Assembly: GCA_023301705.1 (NCBI GenBank)
Contig: JALZUE010000108.1
Location: 1-50,885, forward strand
Length of the DNA: 50,885 bases
DNA from: Alteromonadaceae bacterium
GTDB taxonomy: Bacteria; Pseudomonadota; Gammaproteobacteria; Enterobacterales; Alteromonadaceae
Reading direction: 5' to 3'
Below the pieces are notes generated by a model. That model made no database searches and had not been told where the DNA came from. It worked only from the letters and a program-made list of their open reading frames with translations. The position numbers and the translations under genes are program-made. This document shows positions 26,925 through 36,001 of this stretch, piece after piece. Every line of letters begins with the position of its first letter. The stretch's first letter is position 1.

Positions 26925-29432
26925 TTACATAGTACGTCTAATCAAAGTAATGCTAGACAGGTTTAATAATCGTCGACACGATATCAAACCAATTAAACCA
27001 ACAAAGCTTGCTCCAGCAATAATAGCTAATACCCAATAAGAAAAATGAAAACTCGCTGACATATTAAACACTTGTGTTTGTAGAACAAAAACAGCTATTT
27101 CCATCGCAATACTTGCCATTAAACCAGCTAAAGCGCCTAATGCTAAAAACTCATAGAAAATGCTTAACGCCAGTAAACGACCTTTAGCACCAAGCGTACG
27201 TAAAATAGCAAGTTCACGTTCACGCTCTTCCATACTTGCTTGTACTTGTGCAATTAAGACTAACGAGCCTGCCAGTACAACGAGTATTAGAATAAACTGA
27301 ACTGCAATTGCAACGCGCGATATTACATCTCGTAATTGAGTTATCAGTGCTTCTATATCTAACAAACTAATCGTTGGATATTGAGCTAAAAATTGTTGTA
27401 ATGCCTTAGATTGCTGTTCATCAACATGAATTGAGTTAATGTACGTTGCGGGAAAATCGCTTAAAACAGATGGGTGAAAAATCACATAAAAATTAGGTTG
27501 TAGTGATTGCCAATCAACTTCACGAATACTAGTGACAACCGTTAGTACTTCTTCATTTCCTAAGGTAAAGAATAACTCATCGCCAAGTGTAATATTTAAA
27601 CGTTCGGCAATATCTTTTTCGACAGAAACAGGTGGCAGCTCAGTTATCTCGCTATTATCCCACCACTGACCTTCAACAATAATATTTTTATTCGGTAGCG
27701 TTTCTCGCCATGTTAAGTTTAATTCTCGACCAACACCTTGCCTGGTATTTGAAGCATTTTCTGTCTTATCACCTTTAGGCTTTCGTTCAATAACATCATC
27801 ATTTATTCGTGCTAAACGCCCACGAACTACTGCATATAAATCACTTGATTGAATATTATTATTCGTTAAAAACGATGATAAATTATCTGTTTGGTCTTCA
27901 CTAATATTAATTAAAAAGCGATTAGCAGTATCTTTAGGCAATTGGCTTTGCCATTCATCAATAATGGCATTTTTCATGACTAAAATAATTAACAGTAACT
28001 TGATTGCTAGCGTAAAACTTATAAGCTGAATAGCGTTTTCATTTGCTCTACGCTTTACATTTGCTAATGCTAAATGCCACGCCTTACCTGCTTGACTACC
28101 CACTTGTCGACCCAACTTCATTAGCCCGTGTGCAAGTAACAATAAAATACCTGAAACCAATAAGCCGCCAAACAATAACGCAGCACTTAAATTGATATCT
28201 TTGCTAAATAAATATAATAAGCCAAACACAGCAAGTAATGAAATAACGCTTGAGAGCAAAGTACGTGAAGAAAAGTTTTGGCTACCTCTTAATACCCACA
28301 TAGGAGATGTATTTACTAACGACTTTAATGGTTGAATAGCAAATGCACTTGCGCAGACAAAGCCTGTAATAATCGCAATAAGTAAAGGCGCGCCATAAGC
28401 ATGGCTGGTAGTAATATCAAAGAGGTTTTGAATTGTGACAAGGCCAATACTCAGTATAATAAAACCAACAAACAGACCAATCGTAATACTAAAAATACAC
28501 AGCAATGCCCAGTGTAAACAATACATTTTTAATATATGTGATTTACTAGCACCCATGGCTTTGAAAATAGCCACACTTGACTGATGACGTTGCCCATAAC
28601 GTCGACTTGCCACTGCAACAGCCACTGCGGCTAAAACGACACCTAACATACTGCCTAATGACAAATATTTTTCAGCACGATTTAATGCTTTCGCTAACGG
28701 TGTATTACCTGATTGAATATTTCGCCAGCGCTGTGTTTCATTTAACTTAGGTGTTAACCAAGATTCATACGATGCTAAGTTTTCTTGATCACCCGCAAGT
28801 AAATAAGAGTACCCTAAACGACTACCTGGTTGCACTAACCCTGTTGCAGCTAGGTCATCAATGTGTAATAGCACTATGGGTGAAGCGCCAAAAACACTAA
28901 ATGACATATCAGGAACCTGTTCAATAATACCCGCAATAGTTAAAGTATGATTTCCCACATTCAAGCTATCATCAATCGATAAACCTAAAATTGCTTCGGC
29001 TTTTTTATCAAGCCACACTTCACCTTTTTTAGGCGTTGAAACTGCAATTGCAGGTTGATTTGGATCAGTTTTAACTAATAATTCACCACGTAGTGGGTAG
29101 CCATCGCTGCTTGCTTTTAGCTGAACCAGCATCATATTTTCTTCAGAAAATAACATTGATGCCATTTCAACCTGTTTTACATGCTTAATATCTCGACTAT
29201 TTGCCTCAATTATATATTCCTCATTGATGGCTCTAGATGATTTTACTATCACGTCTGCGGCGATGAACTTACTAGAATCTGCCAATAAACTTTGCTTAAC
29301 TAAACTTGAAAAGCCGCTCAACGAAAAAACAGATGAAACTGACAATATAATTGCCAATGCCACAATAGTTAATTCGCCTCGTTTTAATTCATGCTTTAAT
29401 AGACGCCACGAGTGTTGTATCCACATAGCCAT
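26925..29432 (-). CDS. ybbP: YbbP-like ABC transporter permease (FtsX family)
   Basis: Inner-membrane permease (835 aa) of the MacB/LolE-related type VII ABC group. An N-terminal membrane segment (about 20-42) is followed by a periplasmic domain, an FtsX module (about 255-375), two further helices, a second periplasmic domain, and a C-terminal FtsX module (about 705-825, containing ERERELAILRTLGAKGR). With YbbA it is thought to pull lipids or other hydrophobic molecules from the membrane for the periplasmic esterase TesA, encoded divergently next door. Its start shares one base with the ybbA stop (TAATG). Confidence 0.92.
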   Translation of the reverse strand: MAMWIQHSWRLLKHELKRGELTIVALAIILSVSSVFSLSGFSSLVKQSLLADSSKFIAADVIVKSSRAINEEYIIEANSRDIKHVKQVEMASMLFSEENMMLVQLKASSDGYPLRGELLVKTDPNQPAIAVSTPKKGEVWLDKKAEAILGLSIDDSLNVGNHTLTIAGIIEQVPDMSFSVFGASPIVLLHIDDLAATGLVQPGSRLGYSYLLAGDQENLASYESWLTPKLNETQRWRNIQSGNTPLAKALNRAEKYLSLGSMLGVVLAAVAVAVASRRYGQRHQSSVAIFKAMGASKSHILKMYCLHWALLCIFSITIGLFVGFIILSIGLVTIQNLFDITTSHAYGAPLLIAIITGFVCASAFAIQPLKSLVNTSPMWVLRGSQNFSSRTLLSSVISLLAVFGLLYLFSKDINLSAALLFGGLLVSGILLLLAHGLMKLGRQVGSQAGKAWHLALANVKRRANENAIQLISFTLAIKLLLIILVMKNAIIDEWQSQLPKDTANRFLINISEDQTDNLSSFLTNNNIQSSDLYAVVRGRLARINDDVIERKPKGDKTENASNTRQGVGRELNLTWRETLPNKNIIVEGQWWDNSEITELPPVSVEKDIAERLNITLGDELFFTLGNEEVLTVVTSIREVDWQSLQPNFYVIFHPSVLSDFPATYINSIHVDEQQSKALQQFLAQYPTISLLDIEALITQLRDVISRVAIAVQFILILVVLAGSLVLIAQVQASMEERERELAILRTLGAKGRLLALSIFYEFLALGALAGLMASIAMEIAVFVLQTQVFNMSASFHFSYWVLAIIAGASFVGLIGLISCRRLLNLSSITLIRRTM

Positions 29433-30196
29433 TAATGTAACCCTGATGATGCTTTAATCATATACTCATGATTTACTTGTTCTATTGCAGACTCATTACC
29501 TAATGACCTATTAGTAACGTCAACTAAACTACCTGAAGTCATTCGTACTTGTTTTTTACACTTAGCCGCTAATTTATTATCATGCGTAACCAACACCAGT
29601 GTTGTACCAAATTGTTTATGTATCTCAAACAGTAGTTCAGTGATATGTTCACCCGTTTTGGTGTCTAAATTACCTGTAGGTTCATCGGCAAACAAAATAT
29701 CAGGTTGACTAATAAATGCTCTAGCAATTGCGATACGCTGCTGTTCACCACCAGAAAGTTGTGAAGGAAAATGATCTGCTCTGTCTGATAGCTTTACTTT
29801 CGCTAATAATTCTAAGGCTTTTTCTTCTGCATTTGGCATATTAGCTAATTCAGCAGGCAGCATAATATTTTCTAACGCAGTTAAACTGTTAACCAATAAA
29901 AATTGCTGGAAAACAAAACCAACATGTAGCGAACGCATTTCACTTCGTTGCTCTTCATTCATCAAGTGTAACGCTTTACCTTTTAAATAAATTTCGCCTT
30001 TACTGGGTAAATCTAAACCTGCAATCAATGAAAGTAATGTTGATTTACCCGATCCAGAAGAGCCTACAATCGCTAATGTATCTCCTGCATTTACTTCTAA
30101 ATGAATATTCTGCAAAATAGACAAGTGTTTAGCATTCATTTGTACATCTTTATAAACAGATGTTACCTTTAAAATATTTTCGGAATTTTCACTCAT
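29432..30196 (-). CDS. ybbA: YbbA-like ABC transporter ATPase
   Basis: ATPase partner of YbbP (254 aa, LolD/MacB-like). Walker A GSSGSGKS (45-52), signature LSGGEQQR (147-154) and Walker B ILFADEPTGNLD (167-178) are intact. The open frame extends to a TTG at 30277, deep inside tesA, but ATG 30196 (MSENSENILKV) matches the E. coli N terminus. That ATG overlaps the divergent tesA ATG by two bases within CATG, so neither gene has a private 5-prime spacer or a visible Shine-Dalgarno. Confidence 0.93.
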   Translation of the reverse strand: MSENSENILKVTSVYKDVQMNAKHLSILQNIHLEVNAGDTLAIVGSSGSGKSTLLSLIAGLDLPSKGEIYLKGKALHLMNEEQRSEMRSLHVGFVFQQFLLVNSLTALENIMLPAELANMPNAEEKALELLAKVKLSDRADHFPSQLSGGEQQRIAIARAFISQPDILFADEPTGNLDTKTGEHITELLFEIHKQFGTTLVLVTHDNKLAAKCKKQVRMTSGSLVDVTNRSLGNESAIEQVNHEYMIKASSGLH

Positions 30197-30836
30197 GATA
30201 AAAAAGTCGTTATTTGTTTGGGTTAGTTTTATTTTCTGCGTAAGTACCTTTTCGTTAAACGTAATTGCAGAAACCAAAAGTTCAATCGTTATACTTGGTG
30301 ATAGCCTAAGTGCTGCCTATGGCATGAAAAAAGAGCAAGGCTGGGTTGCTATTGCAAATAAGCACTACCGTAATAAAAACTTACCTTATCATATAATTAA
30401 TGCAAGTATCAGTGGTGAAACAACCGCGGGTGGTCTAGCACGCCTACCTAAGTTACTAAATAATAAAAATATTGAGCTTGTAATTGTTGAACTTGGCGGT
30501 AATGATGGCTTAAGGGGCTTCCCGCCAAGGTTGATGAAAAACAATTTGTTACAAATGATTAAATTAGCCGATGAAAAAAACACGCCTATCGCGCTTATGA
30601 AAATAAAAATACCGCCAAATTATGGGCCACAATACACTCAACTTTTCACAAACACTTTTGAGCAAGTTGCAGAAACAACAAATACCAGTTTATTACCTTT
30701 TTTTATTGAAAACATAGCAACTAATCCAGAATTAATGCAAAACGATAAAATTCATCCTAATATTAAGGCACAACCATTAATGGCCGATATAATGATTAAA
30801 GAAATCAACAAGCTAATTACTAATCATGCAAGTTAA
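30195..30836 (+). CDS. tesA: periplasmic acyl-CoA thioesterase / lysophospholipase TesA
   Basis: An SGNH-hydrolase-family esterase (213 aa) acting in the periplasm on acyl thioesters and lysophospholipids. A signal peptide is cleaved near VIA-ETKSS. Block I is GDSLS (35-39, Ser37), the oxyanion residues lie in SISGETTAGG and GGND (101-104, N103), and the Asp-His pair is in DKIHP (D184, H187). ATG 30195 is the only start that keeps the signal peptide. It is divergent from ybbAP with start codons interlocked, and 46 bp upstream of the antiporter gene. Confidence 0.95.
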   Translation: MIKKSLFVWVSFIFCVSTFSLNVIAETKSSIVILGDSLSAAYGMKKEQGWVAIANKHYRNKNLPYHIINASISGETTAGGLARLPKLLNNKNIELVIVELGGNDGLRGFPPRLMKNNLLQMIKLADEKNTPIALMKIKIPPNYGPQYTQLFTNTFEQVAETTNTSLLPFFIENIATNPELMQNDKIHPNIKAQPLMADIMIKEINKLITNHAS

Positions 30837-30882
30837 TCAAATAAAAAAAATCATAGTAAATATGATTAAAAGGACAGTATAG

Positions 30883-32475
30883 ATGGAGTTTATCTGGATT
30901 TTATTCGCCTTTATTTGCGGCTTTATTTCTAAAACACTTACCCTGCCACCTTCTATTGGTTTTTTATTAGCAGGTTTTATTCTTAATTACGCTGGCTATC
31001 AAGCTGATGATAGCTTACAGACGCTTGCAGATTTAGGCATCACCTTGATGCTTTTTACCATTGGTTTAAAGCTTAATGTAAAAGACTTATTAAAAAATGA
31101 AGTGTGGGCTGGAACGCTTGTACATAGCACAGTCTGGTTTATTGTTTGTACGCTAGCATTTAAATTATGTATTATTTTTGCATTACCTTATTTTAGTGAC
31201 TTAACGACAACAGCTTCTGCTATTGTCGTATTTGCATTAAGCTTTAGTAGCACTGTTTGTATCGTTAAGCTTTTAGAAGAACAAGGTGAAATGAAAACAC
31301 GCCATGGTAAATTAACCATTGGTATTTTAGTCATGCAAGACATTATTGCTGTCACCTTCCTTGTTTTCGCCACTGGTAAAATACCGACTGTTTGGGCCTT
31401 TTCATTAATTCTATTATGGTTTATTCGCCCACTCATTTTCAAGTTAATTGATAAAGTAGGTCACGGCGAGCTAATACCATTAACTGGTTTTTTCTTAGCT
31501 TTCGGCGCTTTTGAATTATTTGAATTAGTTAAAATGAAAGGTGATTTAGGCGCTTTAGTAATAGGTATGCTGCTAGCTAGCCACCCAAAAGCCAGTGAAA
31601 TAACTAAATCTTTATTAAGTTTTAAAGACATATTTTTGATTGGTTTCTTTTTATCGATAGGCTTTGTTGCCCTGCCAACAATGGATATGATCTTTATCGC
31701 TTGTTTAATTGTGGTTGTGTTTATTCCACTTAAATTTTTATTCTTCTTTGCCGCACTTAGTGCGCTTCGCCTACGTTCTCGTACCTCATATCTAGGTGCA
31801 TTAATTCTCACTAATTTTAGTGAGTTTGGCTTAATTGTAGCGGCATTAAGTGTAGAAAAAAGCTGGTTACCTAATGAGTGGTTAGTGATTTTAGCTATTG
31901 CTGTGTCTATATCATTTGTTTTAACTAGTGTTGGCTATAAATTTGCCCATCAATTTTTTGCTCATTACAAAAACTTTTTTAAAGGTTTTGAACGTACTTT
32001 TAAGTTACCTGAAGACAATAGATCTTTACCAAGTGAAACCCCTATTGTCATCATAGGCATGGGACGTGTAGGTAAAGGTGCACACCAAGCCATGACGGAT
32101 CATACCAATGAAATTGTTTGGGGTATGGATGTAGAAAAAGAAAAGGTTAAAACCTTAAATGAAATGGGTTTTAATACTTACATTGGTGATGCTGAAGATG
32201 CTCACTTTTGGGAAGAAGTCGATGTGACACAAATCAAATTAATTCTAATTGCACTACCGTCAGTTCAAGATATTACCAATGTAACATCGGTACTTCAGTC
32301 GTCGCATTACCAAGGTAAAATTGCCGCAATTGCACGATATGACGATGAAAGGCACGAGCTTGAGTCGTTAGGTATAGATAAAGTATTTAACTTTTATACT
32401 GAGGCTGGTGTTGGTTTTGCCGATGAAAGTTTAGCGTTATTCACTGAAGATAAAACAATAGAAGCTAATCACTAA
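30883..32475 (+). CDS. CPA2-type cation:proton antiporter with NAD-binding RCK domain
   Basis: A 530-residue KefB/YbaL-like protein. The first 375 or so residues form a Na+/H+-exchanger-type membrane domain of about 12 helices. A Rossmann RCK-N (TrkA-N) domain begins with VIIGMGRVGKGAH (about 387-399) and runs to about 500. It is shorter than KefB (about 600) and has no visible RCK-C domain. K+/H+ or Na+/H+ exchange is likely; the ion cannot be told. AAGGA precedes ATG 30883. It follows tesA by 46 bp and may share its transcript, ending at the 32491-32528 terminator. Confidence 0.87.
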   Translation: MEFIWILFAFICGFISKTLTLPPSIGFLLAGFILNYAGYQADDSLQTLADLGITLMLFTIGLKLNVKDLLKNEVWAGTLVHSTVWFIVCTLAFKLCIIFALPYFSDLTTTASAIVVFALSFSSTVCIVKLLEEQGEMKTRHGKLTIGILVMQDIIAVTFLVFATGKIPTVWAFSLILLWFIRPLIFKLIDKVGHGELIPLTGFFLAFGAFELFELVKMKGDLGALVIGMLLASHPKASEITKSLLSFKDIFLIGFFLSIGFVALPTMDMIFIACLIVVVFIPLKFLFFFAALSALRLRSRTSYLGALILTNFSEFGLIVAALSVEKSWLPNEWLVILAIAVSISFVLTSVGYKFAHQFFAHYKNFFKGFERTFKLPEDNRSLPSETPIVIIGMGRVGKGAHQAMTDHTNEIVWGMDVEKEKVKTLNEMGFNTYIGDAEDAHFWEEVDVTQIKLILIALPSVQDITNVTSVLQSSHYQGKIAAIARYDDERHELESLGIDKVFNFYTEAGVGFADESLALFTEDKTIEANH

Positions 32476-32490
32476 GCCACAATCACTTCT

Positions 32491-32528
32491 TAGTTTAAAC
32501 ATTCAACTAATGTTTAAACTAATTTTTT
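32491..32528 (+). terminator. intrinsic terminator of the antiporter gene
   Basis: TAGTTTAAACATT (32491-32503) and AATGTTTAAACTA (32509-32521) form a perfect 13-bp stem around CAACT, followed by a run of six Ts. Confidence 0.82.
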
Positions 32529-32529
32529 C

Positions 32530-32565
32530 AACTACTATTTAATTAACACTTATTAAATAGTAGTT
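32530..32565. repeat. second hairpin between convergent antiporter and helicase genes
   Basis: AACTACTATTTAAT (32530-32543) pairs perfectly with ATTAAATAGTAGTT (32552-32565), 14 bp around an 8-nt loop. It has no T run on the minus strand, so if it stops the helicase message it does so without a classical U tract. Confidence 0.55.
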
Positions 32566-32601
32566 AGTTAAACGCCTTTTATGTCAAAGATCTGTTAACT
32601 A

Positions 32602-33915
32602 TTATCTTTTTTTCTTAATTGATTTGTTATATTTCTTACTTGAAAGCGGTTTAGCTTTACTCTTTTCTTTATTTTTAATTGCTCTATTTTTAAGTTTAGT
32701 GGCTTCGTATCTATTTTTTGCCGACTTCTCTATTGCTTTAACTTTGTTATGGTCGCTATCTTTCTCAGTTAATTCATAACCAGGTAAAACAATACGCTCA
32801 AATTTTCGGCTAATAAGCTTTTCAATATTGTGCAAGAATTTTTCATCTTTTGGGCTCACTAAAGAAATAGCCGTGCCTGTTTTACCTGCGCGCCCTGTTC
32901 TTCCAATACGGTGAACATAATCTTCAGCTAAAAATGGTAAATGAAAGTTAACCACATAAGGTAAATCTTGAATATCTAAGCCACGAGCCGCAACATCAGT
33001 AGCCACCAAAACACGTACTTTACGTTCAGAAAAATCAGTTAGCGCTTTATTACGCGCACCTTGGGTTTTATCTCCGTGGCATAACGCCGCTTTAATACCA
33101 TCAAGTTTTAACTCTTTAGCTAATAAATTCGCACTTTCTTTAGTGCCTGCAAATACTAATACCTGTTGCCAATTATTCACGCCAATAATTTCAGATAATA
33201 GCTCACGTTTTCTGTCTTCTGAAACTTGATATACCGACTGTTTAATTTTTCCTGATGTAGAGTTTTGCTTAGCGACTTCAATAGTTTTAGGTGTATGTAA
33301 TATTTGGTTAGCTAATGCTTTTACTTGATGTGAAAATGTTGCTGAAAACATTAACGTTTGAACATGCTGTTTCATATTCGTTAATAAGCGTTCTATATCA
33401 GATAGAAAACCCATATCTAACATACGATCTGCTTCATCAAGCACTAAGTACTTTACTTGCCTTACTTGTAGATGTCTTAACGTTAAATGCTCTAATAAAC
33501 GCCCTGGTGTCGCCACAAGTACATCAACACCTTGTTGCAGTACTTTAGTTTGAGAGCCCATTCCTACGCCACCATAAACCACACCAACAGTTAAATCAGT
33601 ATACTGTATGTAACTTTCAATATTTTCTTTCACTTGTTGAGCTAGTTCACGTGTTGGCGCTAAAATAATCGCTTTAAGTGTATGCTCTTGCTGGGCTGAT
33701 TCGTTCAATGACTTGTTGGCTTCAATTAACAAGTCAATAATTGGTAATGAGTACGCTGCTGTTTTACCAGTACCCGTTTGAGCACTTGCTAGTAAATCAT
33801 AGCCCTTACGAACCATAGGAATAGCTTTTTGCTGTATTGGCGTAAGGTTTTTATAACCACACGCTTTAACTGCTTTTAATAACTCGCTAGACAAGCCAAT
33901 TGAATCAACACTCAT
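32602..33915 (-). CDS. DEAD-box ATP-dependent RNA helicase, RhlE-like
   Basis: A 437-residue helicase with the full motif set: Q motif TPIQQKAIP (25-33), Walker A AQTGTGKT (45-52), PTRELAQQ, VLDEADRMLDMGF (motif II near 157-169), SAT, and HRIGRTGRAG in the second RecA domain. A Lys/Arg-rich tail of about 60 residues (ending NKSIKKKR) probably adds non-specific RNA binding. The RhlE subgroup acts in ribosome assembly and RNA decay. Cold-adapted marine bacteria usually hold several paralogues. It is a single leftward gene. Confidence 0.9.
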   Translation of the reverse strand: MSVDSIGLSSELLKAVKACGYKNLTPIQQKAIPMVRKGYDLLASAQTGTGKTAAYSLPIIDLLIEANKSLNESAQQEHTLKAIILAPTRELAQQVKENIESYIQYTDLTVGVVYGGVGMGSQTKVLQQGVDVLVATPGRLLEHLTLRHLQVRQVKYLVLDEADRMLDMGFLSDIERLLTNMKQHVQTLMFSATFSHQVKALANQILHTPKTIEVAKQNSTSGKIKQSVYQVSEDRKRELLSEIIGVNNWQQVLVFAGTKESANLLAKELKLDGIKAALCHGDKTQGARNKALTDFSERKVRVLVATDVAARGLDIQDLPYVVNFHLPFLAEDYVHRIGRTGRAGKTGTAISLVSPKDEKFLHNIEKLISRKFERIVLPGYELTEKDSDHNKVKAIEKSAKNRYEATKLKNRAIKNKEKSKAKPLSSKKYNKSIKKKR

Positions 33916-34012
33916 GAACTACTCTCAATAGAAAAAATCGCGCTGATTATACCTGAAAATTACAATTAAAAATGATTAATTTTAATTGTAAACTAACATA
34001 TCTATATATGCT

Positions 34013-35773
34013 TTAGCCTTCCATAACGGGTAAAACAACATCTTTAATCAACTTTTCTGCAAGCCAAGCATAATACTTTTCGCCACCATGAAACCAATCA
34101 TGCTTTCCCTCTATATCAATCATCCTTGAAGCATAATTAATAGGATCTTTAATTTCATGATCAAAGATTTTAGCCGCATTAATAAATGAGATACCTGATT
34201 GTGATAGTATCAACCCTAAAACATCATAATATTGATAGAACAACTGAGAGGCATGTTTAGATTCTTTAAAATACTTAATAAAAGGTGTATCCGAGATAAC
34301 AACAACGTTGTGACCAGATTTTTTCAAGTTTTTCAAAATTAATAATTGTTCACTCATATGAGAATCGAAAAATTCAATAATTTTTTCATCAGATATATTA
34401 TCAAAATTACGAATTCCTTTACTTTGCAAATCTAAAATTAAAGAATTAATCGTTAGATGCGTTTGCAAACCAATATTTGAAAATATTATAGATATTTGTT
34501 GAAAATTATTTTCTTCATGTATCTGCAAATTATTCAAAGCTGAAGACCATAACTTTCTAGCGTTAGCATTTTCTAGAGGAACAAAGTACTCTTCTTCACA
34601 AAAGTGATATTTTTTTTCAGCAAAACCTGAACCATTCATGATAATACCTCCTGCATGAGGTATACCTAAGTTGGTTAATGCGGTTGATAACTTACCCATA
34701 TGAGAGTCACCAATAAGAGTAAGGATATCTGTTTGTTTGCGCTTATCTTTATCATTTAATTTTTGAACAGCTGCTAACTGCTCTTCTTCACAAATAACTT
34801 CATTACTATCATTTTTTTGACTACTACCGTCTATTTCATTTCCCATTCTATTGAAAGAGCGGTGAAAGTGTTTCATTACATAATCAACACCAGCTTTTGA
34901 AACTGTTCTTTGGTTACTTTCAAATCTAAAATCATTCTTATTTTGAGTAGTAATAATTTCATAAGATGGAAAATAATTAAAGGAAGTGTCATTAGTTGAT
35001 AAGAAACCAGCGACAGATCTTAATGTAGATTTAGAATATTGATTAGCAATTAATATATGTTTTTGTGTGGCTGTTGCGGTTAAAGGTACTGGAGACACAG
35101 TTAATACGATATTAAGCTTAGGATTAATATCAGCAAGTATATTTTTAATTTTTACAATATCAGATACTAATTCCTCATAATGAAACTCATGAAATTTGTA
35201 AATACTTTTATCAAATTCACCAGATATCACTCCAGGACAACTAGGATAAAAAACATCATCAATATCTTTCCAAGCTTCGGTTAAACCTAAAGTAAAAATT
35301 AAAACATCACAATTTTTAATTGTATGGTAAAGCTCACCTTTAGCATCATGTCTTGCTGCAATTAACGCTTCTTCAGACAAAAAACCGTTTTCATGTACTG
35401 TAGGTCTTAACAAGTCATGATAACGCTGAGTATCTTTATTAAAATAAACAGTAAAACGAAGTTGATCATCTTGATCGTAATTAAGCCATTGTAATAAACA
35501 TTTGGGCGTGTATATATTACCAAAAGCAAAGCTAGACTCTCTTTGTGTATCTAAATCACTTTGACTAAATTTAAACCCATTAGAAATAAGCCATCGGCCA
35601 ACATGCTGAGCAAAACAAGAACCTACCGACGCTATTTTTATATTTTCATCTGTAAACTGTAATTCACTGAGCGATTGAAATAGTTCGTTACCTAAATCAA
35701 TTTGTGTCATACCAGTGCGCCAAAAACTTTTCTCTGGCTGTGTCTCATAAGGTGATTTTTTCATCGTTAACAT
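34013..35773 (-). CDS. GSCFA domain protein with a second SGNH-like domain
   Basis: A 586-residue protein with no signal peptide. The N-terminal half is a GSCFA domain: VGSCFAQH (50-57), GLTEAW (163-168), YFPSYEI (267-273). After a charged linker (about 310-350), a second domain opens with LIGDSHMGKL (353-362), has NGSGF (380-384), and closes with DWFHGGEKY near 565. GDSH and DWFH are the usual Ser and Asp-His blocks of SGNH hydrolases, so the protein looks like two related hydrolase-type modules in tandem. Substrate unknown; GSCFA genes are often near polysaccharide genes, but none are here. AGGA precedes ATG 35773. Confidence 0.8.
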   Translation of the reverse strand: MLTMKKSPYETQPEKSFWRTGMTQIDLGNELFQSLSELQFTDENIKIASVGSCFAQHVGRWLISNGFKFSQSDLDTQRESSFAFGNIYTPKCLLQWLNYDQDDQLRFTVYFNKDTQRYHDLLRPTVHENGFLSEEALIAARHDAKGELYHTIKNCDVLIFTLGLTEAWKDIDDVFYPSCPGVISGEFDKSIYKFHEFHYEELVSDIVKIKNILADINPKLNIVLTVSPVPLTATATQKHILIANQYSKSTLRSVAGFLSTNDTSFNYFPSYEIITTQNKNDFRFESNQRTVSKAGVDYVMKHFHRSFNRMGNEIDGSSQKNDSNEVICEEEQLAAVQKLNDKDKRKQTDILTLIGDSHMGKLSTALTNLGIPHAGGIIMNGSGFAEKKYHFCEEEYFVPLENANARKLWSSALNNLQIHEENNFQQISIIFSNIGLQTHLTINSLILDLQSKGIRNFDNISDEKIIEFFDSHMSEQLLILKNLKKSGHNVVVISDTPFIKYFKESKHASQLFYQYYDVLGLILSQSGISFINAAKIFDHEIKDPINYASRMIDIEGKHDWFHGGEKYYAWLAEKLIKDVVLPVMEG

Positions 35774-35948
35774 ATTGACGTCCTATCTGCTAATACGATT
35801 AAATAAGCAATAATCAAACCAATTAAAAATGATTGGTTTTAGTTTCAAAACCACTTTTTGCAAGTAGTGAAGATCTTTTAAATATTCTTATTGCAAAGCT
35901 ATCAATATAATTGAGTATATAGATAAAATTTCCCTTTAAATAAAAGAC

Positions 35949-35977
35949 AAAAAAGCCGAGCTAAGCTCGGCTTTTTT
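35949..35977 (-). terminator. bidirectional terminator after pntB
   Basis: GCCGAGC (35955-35961) and GCTCGGC (35965-35971) pair around TAA, flanked by AAAAAA and TTTTTT, so both strands carry a U tract. It ends pntAB 24 bp past the pntB stop and isolates the GSCFA gene. Confidence 0.92.
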
Positions 35978-36001
35978 AAACACCAAATTAAGACTACTTA
36001 A

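Noticed and set aside
31461-31811. 116-codon minus-strand frame inside the antiporter gene
   Set aside because: Lys-rich antisense shadow of membrane-helix codons.
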